Shown: piece after piece, positions 35,265-52,199 of the stretch
How positions within the stretch are numbered: the stretch's first letter is position 1
Layout of the letters: each line of letters starts with the position of its first letter
Assembly (NCBI GenBank): GCA_013399875.1
Contig: VXAZ01002377.1
Location: forward strand, 272,281-336,280
DNA length: 64,000 nt
Direction of reading: 5' to 3'
Origin: Gymnorhina tibicen
Lineage: Eukaryota; Chordata; Aves; Passeriformes; Artamidae
The notes under the pieces: generated by a model
Told to the model about the DNA's origin: nothing
Database searches by the model: none
Seen by the model: only the letters and a program-made list of their open reading frames with translations
Translations under genes and position numbers: made by a program

Positions 35265-37710
35265 TGGGCTTGCATGAGCAGGATCTGCACCTCACTGACC
35301 CCGCTTCCTCCTGCTGCTGCTCTCCATTCTGGCAAATTGGGCTCTTCTCTGTAGGAGAACAGGAATGGGCTGCAGGCAGTCTCGACTTTGATGAGTTACA
35401 GCTGTGCTGGACCAGGTGTTTCTACTAAAGACCAGAGAGCAGCTGACCCTCTGGCAGGTAACTCATAAGAGAGAGGAGAGGACGCCGGATGGTGGCTACT
35501 GCTGAGCAAGCAAGCGAGCAGCACGGAAGAGAGAGACTAGATGAGCACTACCAAGAAAGCAAGCAGGACTGAAGCAGCTTTAGGTGACAGCAGCCTCCTT
35601 TGTAGCCCTGGGCGGAGAGTCGGGATTTTTGTTTACCGTCAAATGGTGCCGGGTGTGAGGATCGTGACTGCAGACCTAAGAGCACTCTTGTGTTTACCAA
35701 CACTTCCCCAGCTGAGAATTACTTTTGTTTGTTCTGTGTATTGGCTGCCACACCGCCTTCAAGTGGGGGAAATATTGCAGGAGGAATTGGGGTTATCCCC
35801 AGTTTCCAAAGCACGTTTTCCTCCAACAAGGCCAAGTGTGACATCTCTTTGTGCCTGGCACGACTTCAGACCTGCTTAACCCACACCTAACCATGGAAAA
35901 AACACGTGGATGTGGGAGGAGGAGAGATGGTAAAAAAGGAGGAACATGAAGAAAGGGAAATTGCTCATTTATTGACTTTTCCTCTTTTTACATTCCCCAA
36001 AGGCAAGTGCAGCTGGGAAGAGTGTGGAGTCCTCTGTGATGGGGCTGAGCTCAGGCAGAGAGAGGGGGCATCTCTTTGCAAAAGGAACATTTTTAATTTC
36101 ATTGTAAGACACCCACATCAATCACAAATCCACACCAAACCGAGTTTCCCTCGTGCTGGAGCTCAATAAACCACTTATCCCACGAAACAGCATCCTTGGG
36201 GTGGTGTTTGTGTGCAGCCAAACACACTCAGACACTCTTATGATGAGCTCCCTATAAGACATCCTACCAAAAAATGTCATTTTAGCAGTTTATCACAATT
36301 TAGGAAATGTTGGCAAGCCATATCTAAGCAATAATGGTGTAATTCCTGTATTTACCAAAGGAATATTGCTGCGGATATAGTGAAAAACTGATCCCCCTAA
36401 AGTAAGCAAGATAATAAGATAAAGAATTTTTATAAATAAAACAGTGATAAAATATTAAAACTCGACTGTCTTAAAAATTAATTACAGGTTTTGGAGCTCA
36501 GATGGTTCATATTCATTTCCAGAAGATCAGTTTTTCTTTAAATTACAAGAAAGAAAAGGATTACGAGGAAAGGATTACAAGAAAGGTAAGAACTGGTCCT
36601 AAACCTCCCCTGAGAGTCTCTCAGCATCACAAGAGTCGAGGAAGAAGAGCTTTAAAAATGCACCAAATCTGATGAGTTTTGGGCTGTGTTGGTCAAAGGG
36701 GATGAACTCTGGACTTTACTTTCTCTCCTCTGACCCATCCCTTTTGCAACGGCTCTGCCGGTGCCGGATCTTTAACCCGGAATTGCGGAAAGGCTGGAGA
36801 GATGAAGGACCTCTTGCGTCACACGGGTGAGGTGACATCACCCTGGCAGCAAAGCCCCCGCCTTGCCAAAAAACGATCGGCTCGCTGAGTCCTTGGAGCC
36901 GGGTGTGCCCTGCCAAGAACCTCCTCTTTTTTAGGATTGCGCCAAAGCTCATCCCACGCATCCAGGAACACGCTGTGGCCTCACTGGGATGCATTCCCAG
37001 CCCTTCTCCCTGGATGAAGCTCACAAAGCCAGGAACAAAGGCAGGGATGTGCTGAGCAAGCGGTGGCAAGGTGGAGGACACACTGACAAGGGACATAGGA
37101 TTTGATTACGGGAAGATGTTCCAGAGCATCCTGCTTCTTCCCAAGCCTGCCGGGATGTCAAATTCCCAGGCCCATGGTGGGAAGGGAGGCTGGAGATGTC
37201 GGTGTGAGGTCCCAAGGGATGGGGTTAACCTGAGCCCGCTCTGGCTGGCACAGTCCTGCTGTAGCCATTTATTGAATTAATTTGTCTTCCAAAACAGAGT
37301 CACTGCCTCAAAATTTCCTGCTGGATGTGATTCTTACTCCAGGCTAATCCCTGGACTATGCTCAGGAATGGGATTGGGAGGTAAGAGAACAAGGAACAGA
37401 TGCAAATGGGGTCAAACCATGCTGTTCCCCCCAGCCCCAAATCCCTTCCTTCCCCAAACCTCACTCCCAACCTGACAGGGATTTGGACACTCCGCTGCTT
37501 TCCCCTTCAGGACAATGACGGACGCTGCCAACCAAAGCCATGGATCCCAGGACATCCACAGCCGGTGCAGGCTGGGAGCTCACACGTGTGAGGGGGCTCA
37601 TTTGCTCCTCAGGGAAAGTTTGGCTGGGAAAACCTGAGGTTACTTAAATGTGGGCTAAGAAATGACCTCTGCAGAGTCTGTTTTCCATTCAGCTTCACAT
37701 TCAGCTGTGG
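35265..37710. other. intergenic, no gene seen; one CpG-rich patch
   Basis: Unique sequence. 35460-35660 is unusual (agcaagcaagcgagcagcac, then CpG-bearing text) and contains a donor-like GGCAG|GTAACT at about 35455-35464, but no exon could be established. 36220-36500 is AT-rich. 36720-36960 is GC-rich and CpG-bearing (see findings). Confidence 0.5.
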
Positions 37711-37711
37711 A

Positions 37712-38075
37712 AGAATTCACAGAATTGTGGAATGGTTTGGGTTGGAAGGGAACTTAGAGAGCGTCCAGTCCCACCCCCTGCCATGGGCAGGGACACCTTC
37801 CACTAGCCCAGGTGTCTCCAAACCCCATTCAACCTGGCCTTGGACACTTCCAGGGATCCAGGGGCAGCCACAGCTTCTCTGGGAAACCTGTGCCAGGGCC
37901 TCATCACCCTCACAGGGAACAATTCCTTCCCAACATCCCACCTAACCCTGCCCTCTGGCAGTGGGAAGCCATCCCCCTTTGTCCTGTCCCTCCAGGCCCT
38001 TGTCCCCTGGACCCCCTTTAGGCCCTGGAAGGGGCTCTCAGGTCTCTCTGAGCCTTCTCTTCTCCAAACTGAAAT
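37712..38075 (-). mobile_element. CR1 LINE copy, about 0.36 kb
   Basis: Inverted: 'tcacagaattgtggaatggt', 'ccaggggcagccacagcttc', 'gggaacaattccttcccaac', with a small deletion in the 'ttgtcccaag..' block, ending 'gagccttctcttctccaaac'. Confidence 0.96.
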
Positions 38076-39004
38076 ATCAGAGCTTTGCTTGAGGTCAGAA
38101 GAAATATTATCCTGCACTTAAGGTCTTTTCTACTGTGGGGATCCATCTGAGATGGGGGGAGAGGGCACAAGACTGTTTGTATTTTTTGTCAAAAAGTTTA
38201 AATCCCCTCAAAAGTGAATGCTAACCTGTGTGCTGCAGCTTCTCAAGAGCTCCAGGAGGCTGCACAAGGCCTCTAGGGGCAGGAAAACATCCTAAACTGC
38301 TCCCAGTTGCAGAATCAGGGGCAAGAAGCACCTTTCTTTCCTGGCTGAGCAATGCCCACTCCAGATTTAGCTTCCACAATGGTGCTGCTGAGGCATAAAT
38401 GTCTTTTGAACTGTGTCTCCACAGCCGTGTGTGCCAGCTCTGAGCTGCTCTGTGTCATCCCAGCCATCCTGAAATCCCTGGCTTTGTTCCAGGAGCTTCC
38501 CCCTCCCTGCCCCTCAGCCCCAGCATGCCACAGGTGCTCAGTCCTGCAGGGAATTTAGGATCACATACAGTTATGGTGTGAAGCCAGAAATAGCCTGGAG
38601 GGCATTTGTCTGGCCTGAGGCTCCAGGAGAAGGGCAAATGGCAGCTGATGTTCACCTAAAATAGACACAACCTGCCTGCAGGGGGACAGGAAAGCCACCA
38701 AGCCTGACTGAAACACGGAGTCTGGTGAGGGGGCTGCAAGAAATCCAGACCCTGGATTTCCCTCTGGATAACGCAGGTGCTCTCCTCTCTTCACCGCACT
38801 GGGCTCAGCTTCTCTTCCCTGAAGGAACGCGGAGCTCCTGACAGGAGCTTGATTCCATCCTGAGGAGCTGCAGGAGGGGTTTTCCAAAAGCACAGGGGTT
38901 GTTAATCCCCCACATCCCTCACACCTTTCTACCGAGGGAAGGAGCTTCCTCCTCTTCCTGCACCTGCCTGGTGTCTTAAGCAGCCAAGAGGAGAAAGCAG
39001 CTCC

Positions 39005-39345
39005 AAGCTCCATCCAACCTGGCCTTGGAAACTTCCAGGGATGGGGCAGCCACAGCTTCTCTGGAAAACCTGTGCCAGGGCCTCCCCACCCTCACGGCCA
39101 AGAATTTCTTCCTAATATCCCTTCTAAGCCCACCATCCTTCAGTCTAAGGCTATTCCCCCTTTTCCTATCATTCCCTCCCTTGTTCCAAGTCCCTCTCCA
39201 GCTCTCCTGGAGCCCCTTTAGGCTCTGGAAGGGGCTCTGAGGTCTCCCTGGATCCTTCTCCAGGTGAACACCCCCAGTTCTCCCAGCCTGGCTCCACCTG
39301 CAGCAGCTCTGGAGGCAGCACCGTCACCTCTGGCACTTCTAAAAA
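39005..39345 (-). mobile_element. CR1 LINE copy, 3' tip missing
   Basis: It begins abruptly at 'agctccatccaacctggcct', lacking the last about 100 bases and tail of CR1, then 'atggggcagccacagcttct', 'ctctccagctctcctggagc', and 'cagttctcccagcctggctc'. Loss of the 3' tip is unusual for CR1 and points to a later deletion or recombination. Confidence 0.93.
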
Positions 39346-39719
39346 CCAGGCCAGGCTTGTGCCAAACGGGACTCGACAAGATCCAGACCAAGGATCAAAG
39401 GGAAGCAGCTGGGAAGAGCACGGTGCTGCAACACCTCCCGAAGCACCATGGCCACGTTAGCCATTAAATCATGGTCAAGAGGAATGTTCTCTCCGCCAGA
39501 GGTTCCCATCATTAGAAAGCCGAGGTGTGGGAGGAGGGAAAGGCCTCGTTTCACCTGCAGGGAGGGTTTATCCATGGATTAAGGAGGCAGGGTGGGGCTG
39601 TGGGGAGTTATGAGGAGCGTGCTCTCCTCACCCAAGCTTCTCCTGCTGACCCATCACAGGTTGTGCAACAGCTGGAGACAGGACCTGCTCAGACAGAGAA
39701 ACAGGGACCCAACAGGGCC

Positions 39720-39860
39720 TCAGCACACTCACAGGGAGGAATTCCTTCCCAATATCCCATCTAACCCTGCCCTTTGGCAGTGGGAAGCCATTCCCTGTGT
39801 CCTGTCCCTCCAGCCCTTGTCCAAAGAACCCTCTCCAGCTCTCCTGGATCATTCAGCACT
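39720..39860 (-). mobile_element. CR1 internal fragment
   Basis: 'cagcacactcacagggagga', 'ttccttcccaatatcccatc', 'aagccattccctgtgtcctg', 'ctctccagctctcctggatc'. Only the middle of the usual 3' segment is present; both ends are missing. It lies just beyond the probable TDH poly(A) site. Confidence 0.88.
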
Positions 39861-39904
39861 GACCAGGAGCCCCCAGCACTGCTCCAGCCAAGGAGGACAA
39901 ACCC

Positions 39905-42651
39905 AGGCTCCATCTGCATAGGATTTTATTAAAGTAGGCATCACCCGCAACTTACAATAGTTGAAAAAATATTCTTAACAACCTTTTTTTAAATATTTTT
40001 TCCCTGAATAGGTAATTTACCAGCCACAGTGCTCAAGTGTCACGAGGGAAGTCTCTGCCCAGAAGTCAAACTTTAAACTGGAAGCAAAAGGTAGGTATTT
40101 TGTACCACATCAAGTTGGTTTAATGCAGAAAAAACCCTGTGACATCATTACAGGGGAAGTTAATGTGGAAGACATGGGGGGAAAAAAATATACAGATCAT
40201 TGGTCAGATTGAAAATGAGAATTTCAAACGGGACTCAGATGTTGCAGACACATTTAATGACATTCCCTGATTGTCACCACAGTTTCCTCCAGACCACTCT
40301 CTATTGGAACATGGTTTATTTCAGATTTTTAAAAAATTAGGTTGCTTAAATGGCTGCTCCTAAAGGAAGCCAGCAAGATCGTGGCAGGAAAAACAAAACT
40401 GTGTTCAAAATGCCACAGGTTTGAATTTCACCTTTGCTGTGACACCTGTTCTAAGGCTTTTGTGTAATTCCACCACCAAGGACAGTGTGGCTCAGAAAAA
40501 AGAACATTCCTGCTCCTCACTCTTGTTGACTCCAACTAAACTGGAGCTGGGAATGAGGGAGAGGGGCTCAGCCCCCAGGACTTTGAGTGACGTAAGGAAA
40601 CGGAGTGAGACCCATCAACAGCTCTTTATTTTACGCTTCCCGAGGGTGGAACAGAGGCACCGAGGAGTGGACAGGACACTTCAGCTCCTTTACAGCCCTT
40701 CATCTGCTGGCTCCAGGTCCCTGGGAGATAATCCAGTCTGGATCCACCCTTCTGGGCAGGGCAGAGGACAAAGCCCAGCCAGTCTCTCCTCGCAGGGTGT
40801 GAAGGGAGGGCTGACTTCACTGGCCCATTGGGCCAAAAATTACACTTGAGCTACATGGGAGTTACAACAGCGGCCAAAGTTTAAAAACTTGTCTTTTCAG
40901 CAACGTAAACAATATAAAAATGTTTCAGTAACAGCCACGACCCTTGAGCTTAAATGCCGGGGAAATTCCTACTTTGCCCGCAGATGAAATGATAAAATAT
41001 GTACAAAACCAAGAGATACAATTGTAACAAATGGTTCCAATAACTGGGTTTCACCACAGAATCTTCATTGGAAGGTTACTTTTGTGAGGAAACATATTCC
41101 CTGCAGGAGGATGCCTGCACCAAGAGACAAAAATCTGATCATGGCAGGGTTACAGAGAAAGCAACAGACTCGCAACCACCAAAGCACCATCACAGAAAAC
41201 AGAGCAAACAAAGTTGTAGGCAAAAAAAAAAAAGAATAAAAATAGTTGAATGTGTTTACCTACACACACTACTGGAGTATACAAGACAAAAAAAAAACAA
41301 AACAAAACAAAACATGGAGAGCTTCCTGTAGGGAATTTCCAGTCATTTTGAAAGATATTTTTTCTTTGAAAAAAAAAATAAAATCCAAAGCTCCCAGAGG
41401 CTGTTTCTCAGCTCTCTCTAGATGGCAGCTCAGACTCACATCCATGTAAACTGGTATTTTACCTACAATGACTTTCCTGTCTCTCCAGTTTGTCATTTCC
41501 TGAAGTCTCCTAAGTAGCTTTTGAACTGACATCTCTTCCTCTCACGCATCTACTAAAACTCCCTTGTTCATCCCAGAACCTCCTGTGCATGAAACTCAAG
41601 GAGCAGAACAGCCCTTAGCTGTAGCTAGAAGACGGTTTCAGCTCCTGGATCCCCCTCTGAAGAATACAAGGGTATGAGTTACACAGAAACAGCATCTACA
41701 AACACAGTGCACGTGGAAAAGTGGGGTGAACAGGAAAGATTTCCAAGGCTGACCCGACTTTACTGTAAGGCTCCATCCTCAGCCCACCTTTAAAACTTGC
41801 TCCAGGCAGTCTGGCACCGTGCAGGGACACCAGACAACTGGGAGAACCAAAAGTACTGCTAAAAACCCCAGACAGGGGCTTGGCCCCCCTGAAATCCCAC
41901 CCAGACTCACATCCATGGAACAGCTCTCCCTCCGAGGTTGCACTGAAGGCAGTGGCACTTGCAGAGAACAGGACAAAGCTTTGCTTGTAAACCCTGTTTG
42001 TTTTTTAAAGCATCATGAGAATTCAAGTCCTATTCCACTTCACATTTATAAGCAGCATCATAGGAATGCTACTCTCTATGCCCCAGATATAGAAAAGTGT
42101 GAAAGAGAGATATAAATAGGAGCTATCGACCAAAGTTTGATTCCAAACTGGAATTGCAACGACCCCCTGAAATTTGGAAACATGAAACAGCTCTTCTGAT
42201 GTCTCTTCTGTAAGCAAAGAGTAGAAAGAATATTATCCTGCTACAACCTAACATCCTCCACCAGGAAAATGCAAAACCTATCATTAACTTTCTGGGATGT
42301 GCCTGAAAGGCCAGGTTGGACGATGCCATCCCATGTTGCTTGCCAAGGAAGAGGCAGGAATGATTGGAGAGCCATCAGCCAGGAGTAAGTGCTTTTTTTT
42401 TGGTGGATTTTTTTTCTTTAAGTGTGAAAGTTCAAGAATTCTGTGTTTGTCAGCAGTGCTGTGTTTGGGGACAGCACCCAGTGATGATGTTTATCTAAAG
42501 GACATTCCAGCTACAGGACGTTTCTGCCCAACTCTGTTGCTACTTACGAAAATGAGTAACTGACATGCTTTAAGACTCAGAAAATTAGAAACTAAAATTC
42601 AGCCATTTCTTCCTGGTCCTCTGTGGAAATCTGGAAACATCTGAAAGCATT
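39905..42651 (-). other. TDH: probable TDH 3' untranslated region
   Basis: About 2.7 kb of CR1-free, AT-rich sequence directly after the TDH stop. Read on the minus strand it contains AATAAA at 40625-40630, 40315-40320 and 39925-39930. The last lies about 65 bases before the inverted CR1 fragment at 39860 and would end a transcript near 39905. Which site is used cannot be told from sequence. The absence of repeats over 2.7 kb, in a region where CR1 otherwise occurs every 1-2 kb, fits selection on a transcript. It contains a (CAAAA)n patch at 41287-41312 and A or T runs at 41221-41232 and 42388-42398. Confidence 0.5.
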
Positions 42652-47705
<5,054 letters not shown>

Positions 47706-47723
47706 CTTCCCCCTTCAGATGTG
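47706..47723 (-). other. TDH: TDH 5'UTR portion of coding exon 1
   Basis: 18 bases between a good acceptor (pyrimidine tract ttttctccctctcctcgcag) and the ATG. This shows that at least one upstream non-coding exon exists. Confidence 0.75.
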
Positions 47724-49654
47724 CTGCGAGGAGAGGGAGAAAAGATGAGTCAGGAGTGATTCAACCCCGTTAAAAGGCTTTTAAACGCTCCCCCACAAAT
47801 CGCCCATCTGCAGGGATCCAGAGGAATTTGATGCCATCCGAGAGCTGGGGGATTGTATCAAGCAAGGGCTGCAAGCAGCCTGGGATGTAACACGAGCAGA
47901 GGAAATGTATTCCCTGGCGTGAGCTCAGGAAAATATCCACAGCCCAGGGAAATGGACAGGGAGAATACTGTGAAGATCGAGTTTAAACTTCCTTTTAAAA
48001 AAATCACTCAAAACTCTGATTCTAAGCATAAATACAGAATAAAACAAAGCTGCTGTGATGCCATGTTTGGCGTGAAAGTTTTGCAGGCTGCTGTGAATAA
48101 GCAAAAATCCTCAGGATTGCATCAGCAAGAGCACAGCTGAGCCAACAGGGGCAGCAGGAAATCTCTTGGAAAAAAGGGAGATTTACTCCAACTGAACACT
48201 CAGGATGGACGGTACCCAGAAAGCAAACAGAGGAGTGGCAGGGTTCAGCCGGGCCTCAGGAAAATGTCCTAATTATTTCACATATAAGTGCTGCATTCGA
48301 GCTCGGGTTCTTTCTCTCCAATTCTTTCATACTGGGGAAGGAAATGCACAGGACCCAAAATAAATCACACCTGCAGCCACAGCTGGTCATTTCCGTGGTG
48401 CAGATTTACTTTTCTCAATTATAATTCTCAAGGCAGAATCATTTATTTTTTTCTTATCACCTCTGAACAGTTTTTAACTCTTTCCCAATGATCTAGAATA
48501 CGTAAACTCCCAGATGAAAGCGTATTTCAAACTTGCCCGATGAGATTACCCTATCAAATCCTTTCTTGGGGCATACATTCTAAAAAGCAGAGTCAGGTAG
48601 AAGGAAATTCACCACAAGAAATTGCAGCAGTTCATTGCTGCAGATGAATTCCAGTTGCAGAGAAAAGCAAACAAGGGATTAATGTGGGTGTTCCTTTCAC
48701 TTCTCAGCTCACCTGGCTGCAAATTTTCTGGTACTAGAGGGAGTTTTCCTATTTAAATACAGAAGATTTGCTAAACTACTACTGTCTAATAAGACAGCCC
48801 CATAAAACTGCATTATTAAAAAAATACATTTAAACTGATCAAAAAGACTCAGTCTGAGACGCCCAGAGAGGGGATGGGAGTGTCCATCCTTGGAAATATT
48901 CAGATTCCATCTGGACACAGACCCAGGCACCAGCTCTCGAGATAATCCCTTCCTATTTCAGCACGGAAAAATAAAATGTTCCAGCACTGAGAGAGGCTCA
49001 CTGCTCTGTGTCACAAAACTATTTCCACTCCAAGTGCCTGAAAAGGCATTTTGGGCTCTGCAAAGTACAAACAAAAGTTGGCTGTGACTAAAATTGGTTT
49101 CCCAATGACTGGACTGGTTTTTCCAAACGCACCTGGAGTGAAACCACAAAGGCTTAAGCTGAGAATTTACTCACAGGTCTGACTCAGAACAGTAAATGCA
49201 TTTTATACCAGGCACTGGAACAGCCAGGCAGCAGAGCTGCTGCAAAACCCTCCACTGATGACTTTTATTTCTATTTCAAATACAAAGGGGGGAAAAAAGC
49301 CAGGTGTGACTGGCTACTAAATTTTAAAGTTGCTATAAATGCACAGATATATAAAGAAATTAGTATTATGCCTTAAAAACACTTCCCCAAATAGCTGAAG
49401 TCAGCCCCAACACAGTGATTGACTTGCAAAAGCAACTCAGACAGAAAAGCCCATTCTGCGAGATCCAAGTTTCCCATCTTAAATAACTTCCAGGAGTTAT
49501 TAACAGCTCTGAACAGACAAAAAATATTCATTTCACTGATGTAAAATAACTTAAACTTTTGTATAGGCTTCCCTTTTCACTATCCCAAAGAGGACTACTT
49601 CTGTTCCGTTGGGAACTGAAGAGAAAAAAATTACATATACACACATGTATATAA
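47724..49654. other. TDH 5' intron, no coding exon seen
   Basis: Unique, AT-rich sequence between the TDH start exon and the CR1 at 49.66 kb. It contains no open frame resembling known protein. It is inferred to be intron if the leader exon lies at 49.95 or 52.5 kb. Confidence 0.6.
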
Positions 49655-49740
49655 TTTATAGTGGAAGGTGTCCTTGCTCATGAAACAGGATGAGCTTTAA
49701 GGTCCCTTCCAACCCAAACCATTCCACAATATATTTTCAA
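49655..49740 (+). mobile_element. CR1 3'-end remnant, antisense to TDH
   Basis: 'atagtggaaggtgtccttgc', 'tcatgaaacaggatgagctt', 'taaggtcccttccaacccaa', 'accattccacaat'. About 85 bases, well preserved. Confidence 0.9.
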
Positions 49741-49949
49741 ACCCCCCTCCCATATCCCCTCCTGAACAGTTTCTCAGTCCCTGATTTTATTTACCAACTC
49801 AAACTGATATTAGGAAGTGTCAGTAATACGAGGAAGTTTTATCCCAAAACATCAAAGTTACTTCCCCCACCCCACTAAGTGAAATCAATAGCCAACGCTG
49901 ATTTCAAGGATTAGGCAATGGAATTGCAGCTGGAATTTCCCGTACTCAC

Positions 49950-50030
49950 CTGTCCCTCAGCTGGTGATAAGGCAGAAGCAGAGCAGAGAAGGCAATTTAT
50001 AGGACACGGCCTCCTTGGAAAGCCAATCAA
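49950..50030 (-). promoter_or_regulatory. TDH: possible alternative TDH promoter and leader exon
   Basis: On the minus strand, in order: an inverted CCAAT box (attggct, about 50020-50027), a TATA-like tataaatt (50001-49994), and a near-perfect donor GGGACAG|gtgagtac at 49949. A transcription start about 30 bases after the TATA (near 49970) would give a leader of only about 20 bases, spliced to the acceptor at 47724. Alternatively, the pyrimidine tract and CAG at about 49961 would make the 11 bases 49960-49950 an internal micro-exon. Motifs are seen; use is inferred. Confidence 0.35.
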
Positions 50031-50068
50031 AACCTGGCAGAGAGTGGGAGTTGTCCCACACCTTAGGG

Positions 50069-50098
50069 AAAAAAAAAAAAAAAAAGGGGAAAAAAAAA
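50069..50098 (+). repeat. interrupted A-run (A17 GGGG A9)
   Basis: Two A homopolymers separated by four G, upstream of the possible alternative TDH promoter. No retrogene body was found. Confidence 0.9.
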
Positions 50099-50099
50099 T

Positions 50100-51595
50100 G
50101 CAGTGCGTGTGAGAGCAGCAGCAGCAGCCAGGGATATCACTGTTCCCTCCTGCTTGATTTCGAAAGGCCTGGAAGTTTGGGATAGGCAGGGAAAGGGCTC
50201 TGAAGGGGCATGAGCAGCTCCTCCAAGTCCCAGAACCAGCCAGCCTCGGGTCATGGCTGAAGGACAGAGTTTAAACTAATTAGTGGCAGTGCAAAGGATT
50301 AGTAGAAAGCGAGCACGTGTTCCAATGTACAGCAATAATCTGCCTGGGATAGCAGGAGATTTCGGGGGTTTGTAAGAAGATTAAAGCACGGGGAGAGGGG
50401 CAAGAGGGAATAAAGGAAAAAAAAAAAGAAACATGGAAACATTTATAAAATGCCATTTAGTGAGTGAACTGCCAGCTGCTGATCCTCTGCAAGGTTTCCA
50501 AGGTGTTATATAAGCAGCAACACCTGTTGCTCACATAAAAGTCAAAAATGTTTATGGAAACCAGCAGTTCTTGTAAATTAGTTATTAATAGAATGTCACG
50601 GTGACAAGCAAGATAAGAAAGTCATGGGCTTGGTCTGGAAAGTCCCACTGCAAGTTTCAAAGAAAATGGGAGAGAGGGAGGAGAGAGGTCAAACCAAACC
50701 CCAAAGCTCCCACAGGATTTCTGGGGCTGCACAGCTGCTGGGATGCCATGGGTTGCCCCTCCACGGAGCTAAACCAAAGAATCCAGAACTTTCTTCTTTC
50801 AAAGAAAATTAAGGGATTCTGCGAGGCACAGGATCTCACAGATTCCCAGCCACATCCTCGGGAACATGGTCCACACCAACGCACTGAGCTCCAAGTTCTC
50901 AACTCCCATTTGGCTCCAAACCCCAGTTTCTGCTTCAGACCTGGAGATTTGCTCATGCATTGGGAAACTCCTCTAATGTTCCCAACTGTATCAAGAGCTT
51001 GAGGAGAAGGACAGCACCTTCCTTGAGCATCCACAAGACAAAGCACAAGCCACTCTGCCCATGGGAAAGCCTCACTCTCTGGTGCCCAAGTGCTGCCACT
51101 TGGAAACTCCATCAGATCCCTGCATTTGGGAGCACTCAAGCTGCAACAGCTAAGGGATACTCTCAGCTCAACCCCAGTGACTGCTGCCTGCATAGCTGGA
51201 CAGCCCAAATCCATTACACATTCCCTGCTGACAATTCCTGTGGGTCCAAGAGCCCCCAAGCTGGGACGCTGCATCCCTGCCGGTGTCCCCCAGCAGAGGG
51301 GATGTGCCAGGGTGTCCAGGCTGGAGCTGTTCTCTCTGGCAGGGAGCTGTTGGCCAAGCTCGGCTGAAATAACCTTGACACACACGCACGGCTCCTGTCC
51401 CAGGGGTGACGCACGGCCGGGGATGACGCCGAGCCCCTCGCGGAGCCCGCCAAGAGGAGACGTCAGCCCGAGCCATGAGGGACCTGCTGGTAAACCTGAC
51501 CTCAGCCACCAAAAATAAACAAAAAAAAAAGGGAGATTACGCAGCTGATGAACAGCGTGACACTCCCAGAGCGGGTAAGGAAGAGTGGTCCAGAA
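50100..51595. other. non-coding, no gene seen; CRE-like motifs near 51.4 kb
   Basis: Unique sequence. A 242-codon minus-strand frame (51385-50657) lacks family features and overlaps plus-strand frames of over 130 codons, so it is judged chance. At 51407-51466, within a CpG-bearing patch, tgacgc (51407), tgacgc (51424) and gacgtcag (51459) resemble CRE/ATF sites. Confidence 0.5.
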
Positions 51596-51599
51596 TGTC

Positions 51600-52198
51600 C
51601 AATGTATCCTGGGCAGAGTGGGCAGCAGGGGAGGGGGGATTCTGCCCCTCTGCCCTGCTCAGGTGAGGCCCCACCTGCAGAGGTGTCTCCAGATCTGGGA
51701 CCCAACAGCAGAAGGATGTGGAGATGCTGGAGCAAATCCAGAGGAGGCCACAGAGCTGCTCCAAGGGCTGGAGCCCCTCTGCTCTGGAGCCAGGCTGGGA
51801 GAGCTGGGGGTGTTCACCTGGAGAAGAGAAGGCTCCAGGGAGACCTCAGAGCCCCTTCCAGTGCCTACAGGGACTTCAGGAGAGCTGGAGAGGGACTTGG
51901 GACAAGGGCATGAAGTGACAGGACAAGGGGGAATGGTTTGAAACTGAAAGAAAGTAGGTTTAGATGAAATATTAGAAGAAATTCTTCCCTGTGAGGGAGG
52001 TGAGGACGTGGCACAAGTTGCCCAGAGAAGCTGTGGCTGCCCCTGGATCCCTGCAAGTGTCCAAGGCCACGCTGGACAGGGTTTGGAGCAACCTGGTCTA
52101 GTGGGAGGTGTCCCTGCCCGTGGCAAAGGATGGAACTGGATGAGCTTTAAGGTCCCTTCTAACCCAAACCATTTCCTGATTCCCTGGCTCTACACCCG
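51600..52198 (+). mobile_element. CR1 LINE copy, about 0.6 kb (longest here)
   Basis: It extends further 5' than the others: 'ctctgccctgctcaggtgag', 'gccccacctgcagaggtgtc', 'gagatgctggagcaaatcca', 'gaggccacagagctgctcca', then the standard 3' segment, ending 'aaaccatttcctgattccct'. No reverse transcriptase domain remains. Its 3' end points at the CpG island. Confidence 0.96.
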
Positions 52199-52199
52199 G

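Noticed and set aside
50657..51385. 242-codon minus-strand open frame
   Set aside because: No recognisable domain, no splice signals at its edges, and overlapping long frames on the plus strand. Judged a chance frame in GC-rich DNA.
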